DNA of 64,000 nt from Desulforhopalus sp. (GTDB taxonomy: Bacteria > Desulfobacterota > Desulfobulbia > Desulfobulbales > Desulfocapsaceae), in NCBI GenBank assembly GCA_030247675.1, contig JAOTRX010000002.1, positions 186,001 to 250,000 on the forward strand, written 5' to 3'. Both the position numbers and the translations under genes were made by a program. The notes below the pieces were generated by a model, which was given only the letters and a program-made list of their open reading frames with translations, did not search any database and was not told the origin of the DNA. Every line of letters begins with the position of its first letter. Positions within the stretch are counted from its first letter, which is position 1. Of the stretch, positions 61,637 through 64,000 are shown piece by piece.

Positions 61637-62032
61637 ATGTACATTTGTGTTGATTTTGACGGAACCGTGGTCGATCACCGTTATCCGAAGATAGGTGAAC
61701 CGGTTCCCGGCGCCGTGGCCTGGTTGAAGAAGTTGCAGCGGCACGGGGCGAAACTCATCCTCTTCACCATGCGGGCCAATAGTCCGGAAGGCGGCAATCT
61801 GCTGCTCGATGCGGTGCACTTTTTTGAGGAAAACGGCATTACCTTGTACGGGGTCAACAGGAACCCCGACCAGGATTCATGGACATCCAGCCCCAAGGCC
61901 TATGGTGATGTCTATGTCGATGACTCGGGTTTTGGTTGCCCCCTCATCCGCCCGAAGGGTTTTGCCCGGCCCTGCGTTGATTGGAAGGTAGTTGGGCCAC
62001 AGCTGGAGCACATGTGTCTCAGCAAGAGATAG
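61637..62032 (+). CDS. HAD-superfamily hydrolase, BT0820-like
   Basis: A 131-residue compact HAD-fold protein. The nucleophile motif CVDFDGTVVD (Asp6, Asp8) is at the N-terminus, motif II is LILFTMRANS, and the acidic motif is DVYVDDSGFG. There is almost no cap domain. Such small HAD proteins are probable phosphatases with unknown substrates. AGGAG sits five bases before the ATG. It converges on the kinase gene ten bases further on. Confidence 0.83.
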   Translation: MYICVDFDGTVVDHRYPKIGEPVPGAVAWLKKLQRHGAKLILFTMRANSPEGGNLLLDAVHFFEENGITLYGVNRNPDQDSWTSSPKAYGDVYVDDSGFGCPLIRPKGFARPCVDWKVVGPQLEHMCLSKR

Positions 62033-62042
62033 TCATGAAAAT

Positions 62043-63722
62043 CTATGATTTTTTAGCATTTTTTACTCTGACGAGATAGAATTCGAGGGCGCTGAAAAGT
62101 TCATTGGCGACCACCAGATTGCCGGCCTTGACCGTTTGCGAGAGATCAAAAATAAGCGAGCTCAATTCCTGGAAACCGAACATCCCGGCCACACCTTTCA
62201 GGGCATGGGCCTTTGCATGGAGGCCTTCATGGTCTTGTTGCTCCAAAGCCGTTTTCATGAACGATAAATCATTGGATATTGTTTCGATGAGGGCGGGGAG
62301 GAGTTCCCTGAGAGAGGCGGGGATCTCCTCCGGTTTTTCCTGTTCCAGGCAAAAGCCTATGGCCTTGTTGCCCAGTTTCTCCGGTGACAGAGCGATTCGG
62401 TCGATCGCGGCAAATCTGTAAATTGTTTGGATAATTTCCCTTTTGAAGAATGGTTTGCTGAGCACTCCGTCAAAACCGGCCTGGAGAATCTTTTTTTTCT
62501 GTTCCTGAAAGGCATGGGCGGTAATCGCCAAAATGGTCTGGCGGTGGAGCATGCCAAGTTTTTCCCTTCTTCTGATCTCTTTGGTAGCGGTGATTCCATC
62601 CATGACCGGCATCCGGATATCCATGAGAATGAGGTCGAATTGGTTTTTTTCCAGCAGTTTCAGGGCCTTTTCGCCGTTGTTCGCAGTGACCATGTGAATC
62701 GGGTAATCTTTCAGATATGTTTTGATTACTTCGAGATTGTCTTTGATATCGTCTACTGCCAGAATATGTAATTCCGGGAAATTGTCCGGCATGATATGCA
62801 GGGATTCAAGACGGACGAGGTTTCTTTCTGATGGGTCAACAGGCGGAAGCGGCAGGGTACAGCTGAATACCGAACCCTGGCCAAGTTCACTGCTGACCTG
62901 GAGGTCCCCGCCCATGGCTGTAGTGAGCTTCTGGCAGATGGCCAGGCCAAGGCCTGTGCCGCTGTGCGGCCTGGCAAAGAGATCGTGCACCTGAGTGAAG
63001 CGGTCAAAAATGATCTGTTGATGTTCTTTTGAGATACCAATGCCGCTGTCGCAGACACTGAGGATGAGATTGCCGGGGTTGCGCCGGTCGTCTTCCAAGC
63101 GCAGGGCTATTGTGCCGGTGGCGGTAAATTTTACTGCGTTATTAATAAGATTGAGGAGGATCTGGTAAATCTTCAGTGGATCGCCAATCCGCTCCATAAT
63201 GAGCAGAGGGTCGTGGTTGACGGTATAGAGGAGTTTTTTCTGGATACAGAGAGGCATGATCGATGCCTCCAGCTGATTGATGATCTTTTCCAGACTGAAG
63301 GGTTCGGGCTCAAAGGTGCTCTTGCCGGCGTCGATACGCGAAAACTCAAGAACATTATTGAGTATTTCCATGAGTTGCCTGCCGGTAACCCGTAGGCTGT
63401 TCAGATACTGGGTCTGGGTTTTATTGAGCCGGGTGTCGGCCAGCAGGTTGGCCATGCCGAGAATGATGTTGAGGGGGGTCCTGATTTCATGGCTCATGTT
63501 GGCGAGAAAATCGGACTTTGATTTGTTTTCCTGTTGCGCCTCTTGGTGGTAGCGAAGAAGTCGTTCGTTGGTTTCTTTGAGAAAGTGGCTGGTTATGCTG
63601 GCGAATTTTTCCTGTTGGGCCTGTTGCTGGCGGAGGCTGGTAACCATTCTCCGCAGGTCGTTGCATTGCCGTTGCAGGCTCGTGATCTGCTGCTCCAGGG
63701 GTACGTCTTCGTCTAAAAGCAT
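62043..63722 (-). CDS. Hybrid histidine kinase with receiver and Hpt domains
   Basis: A 559-residue kinase with no transmembrane segment. An N-terminal coiled coil (about 8-65) leads to a DHp domain with His78 in LANMSHEIRTPLNII, HATPase_c (NLINNAVKFT, GTGLGLAICQK), a receiver with LILMDIRMPVMDG near residue 370, and an Hpt domain with AHALKGVAGMFG near residue 507. All phosphorelay steps but the output are in one protein. No sensing domain is recognised, so the coiled coil may relay a partner's signal. It has no response regulator gene beside it in the window. Confidence 0.92.
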   Translation of the reverse strand: MLLDEDVPLEQQITSLQRQCNDLRRMVTSLRQQQAQQEKFASITSHFLKETNERLLRYHQEAQQENKSKSDFLANMSHEIRTPLNIILGMANLLADTRLNKTQTQYLNSLRVTGRQLMEILNNVLEFSRIDAGKSTFEPEPFSLEKIINQLEASIMPLCIQKKLLYTVNHDPLLIMERIGDPLKIYQILLNLINNAVKFTATGTIALRLEDDRRNPGNLILSVCDSGIGISKEHQQIIFDRFTQVHDLFARPHSGTGLGLAICQKLTTAMGGDLQVSSELGQGSVFSCTLPLPPVDPSERNLVRLESLHIMPDNFPELHILAVDDIKDNLEVIKTYLKDYPIHMVTANNGEKALKLLEKNQFDLILMDIRMPVMDGITATKEIRRREKLGMLHRQTILAITAHAFQEQKKKILQAGFDGVLSKPFFKREIIQTIYRFAAIDRIALSPEKLGNKAIGFCLEQEKPEEIPASLRELLPALIETISNDLSFMKTALEQQDHEGLHAKAHALKGVAGMFGFQELSSLIFDLSQTVKAGNLVVANELFSALEFYLVRVKNAKKS

Positions 63723-64000
63723 GTGTTTTTCGACCTCAGGGCAACAAAAGAATTGAGTTGATTGTGGATGCGGGTGGGGGCGCCGATGGCTGAAAAAACC
63801 ACTCCAGTATACCCGAGAAGTCGCTGCTGCAAGAACAAATTCATACGGAAATTTTCATTGATTAATGCTAGTGTTGACCAACGATGTCACCGGCGGGTGT
63901 GACGCCCTTGCAAAGGTATCAACACTGTCTCGCCGCTGACTGCCCTCCTTTCCCATTGCCAAGGTGATTGGGCCGGGGAAGTATCCATTAGAGCTATTTT

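Noticed and set aside
63860..63920. Imperfect palindrome around GTCACC and GTGTGAC near the right edge
   Set aside because: Short and imperfect, with no gene start visible. No gene could be supported between 63723 and the end of the window.

Overview
This window most likely comes from an anaerobic, sulfate-reducing-type bacterium of the Desulfobacterota, close to Desulfobulbus or Desulfopila-like genera. That is an inference from gene content and protein style. The supporting genes are a membrane-linked uptake [NiFe] hydrogenase with all its maturation genes in one run, a lutABC lactate oxidation operon, a long phosphate acetyltransferase, and the oxygen-sensitive radical-SAM ThiH route to thiazole. 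Most of the DNA is moderately GC-rich. A stretch from about 43.0 to 44.9 kb is visibly richer in AT. I saw no rRNA, tRNA, CRISPR array or transposase gene.

Layout. (1) 0-3.5 kb: end of an unknown gene, pta, a ferritin-like protein and a universal stress protein. (2) 3.7-7.2 kb, minus strand: thiS-thiG-thiH-thiF-thiE behind a TPP riboswitch with an intrinsic terminator. (3) 7.2-11.4 kb, minus: a three-gene phosphorelay (periplasmic-sensor kinase, free receiver, hybrid kinase). (4) 12.0-22.2 kb, minus: hydrogenase small and large subunits, cytochrome b, hypF, hypC, hypD, hypE, maturation protease, hypA, hypB. (5) 23.0-28.9 kb: pcnB and a nitronate monooxygenase-like flavoprotein (minus), then hisS and aspS (plus). 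(6) 28.9-33.7 kb, minus: TolC, HlyD and two ABC-2 permeases with no ATPase gene. (7) 33.8-39.5 kb, minus: an EamA transporter, an AI-2E family membrane protein, and lutA-lutB-lutC with a PilZ gene overlapping the end of lutC. (8) 39.8-42.1 kb: an orphan substrate-binding protein and a GT-B glycosyltransferase-like protein. (9) 42.2-57.8 kb: a rearranged island holding decayed gene copies, a membrane-anchored small protein and a 4,483-residue lipase-RTX protein. (10) 57.8-63.7 kb: a second PilZ-like protein, a Cys-rich protein, RecD2, a HAD-like hydrolase and a hybrid kinase with an Hpt domain.

How the genes fit together. LutABC turns lactate into pyruvate, and Pta can take acetyl-CoA to acetyl phosphate. 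The hydrogenase oxidises H2 outside the membrane and passes electrons to cytochrome b. Both fit a lactate- or H2-using anaerobe.

The most unusual part is the RTX island. A giant secreted-type protein has an N-terminal class 3 lipase domain, many RTX blocks, cadherin/VCBS-like domains and a type I secretion-like C-terminus. Directly upstream is a small membrane-anchored gene. That gene and the lipase-coding end share an AT-rich composition that differs from the RTX core. Next to them lie a decayed copy of the RTX core, a copy of the sequence that follows the RTX gene, and a decayed copy of the 3' end of the substrate-binding protein gene. Together these suggest a former tandem array in which an effector-plus-partner cassette may have been exchanged. 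The reading as an effector and immunity pair is inference only.
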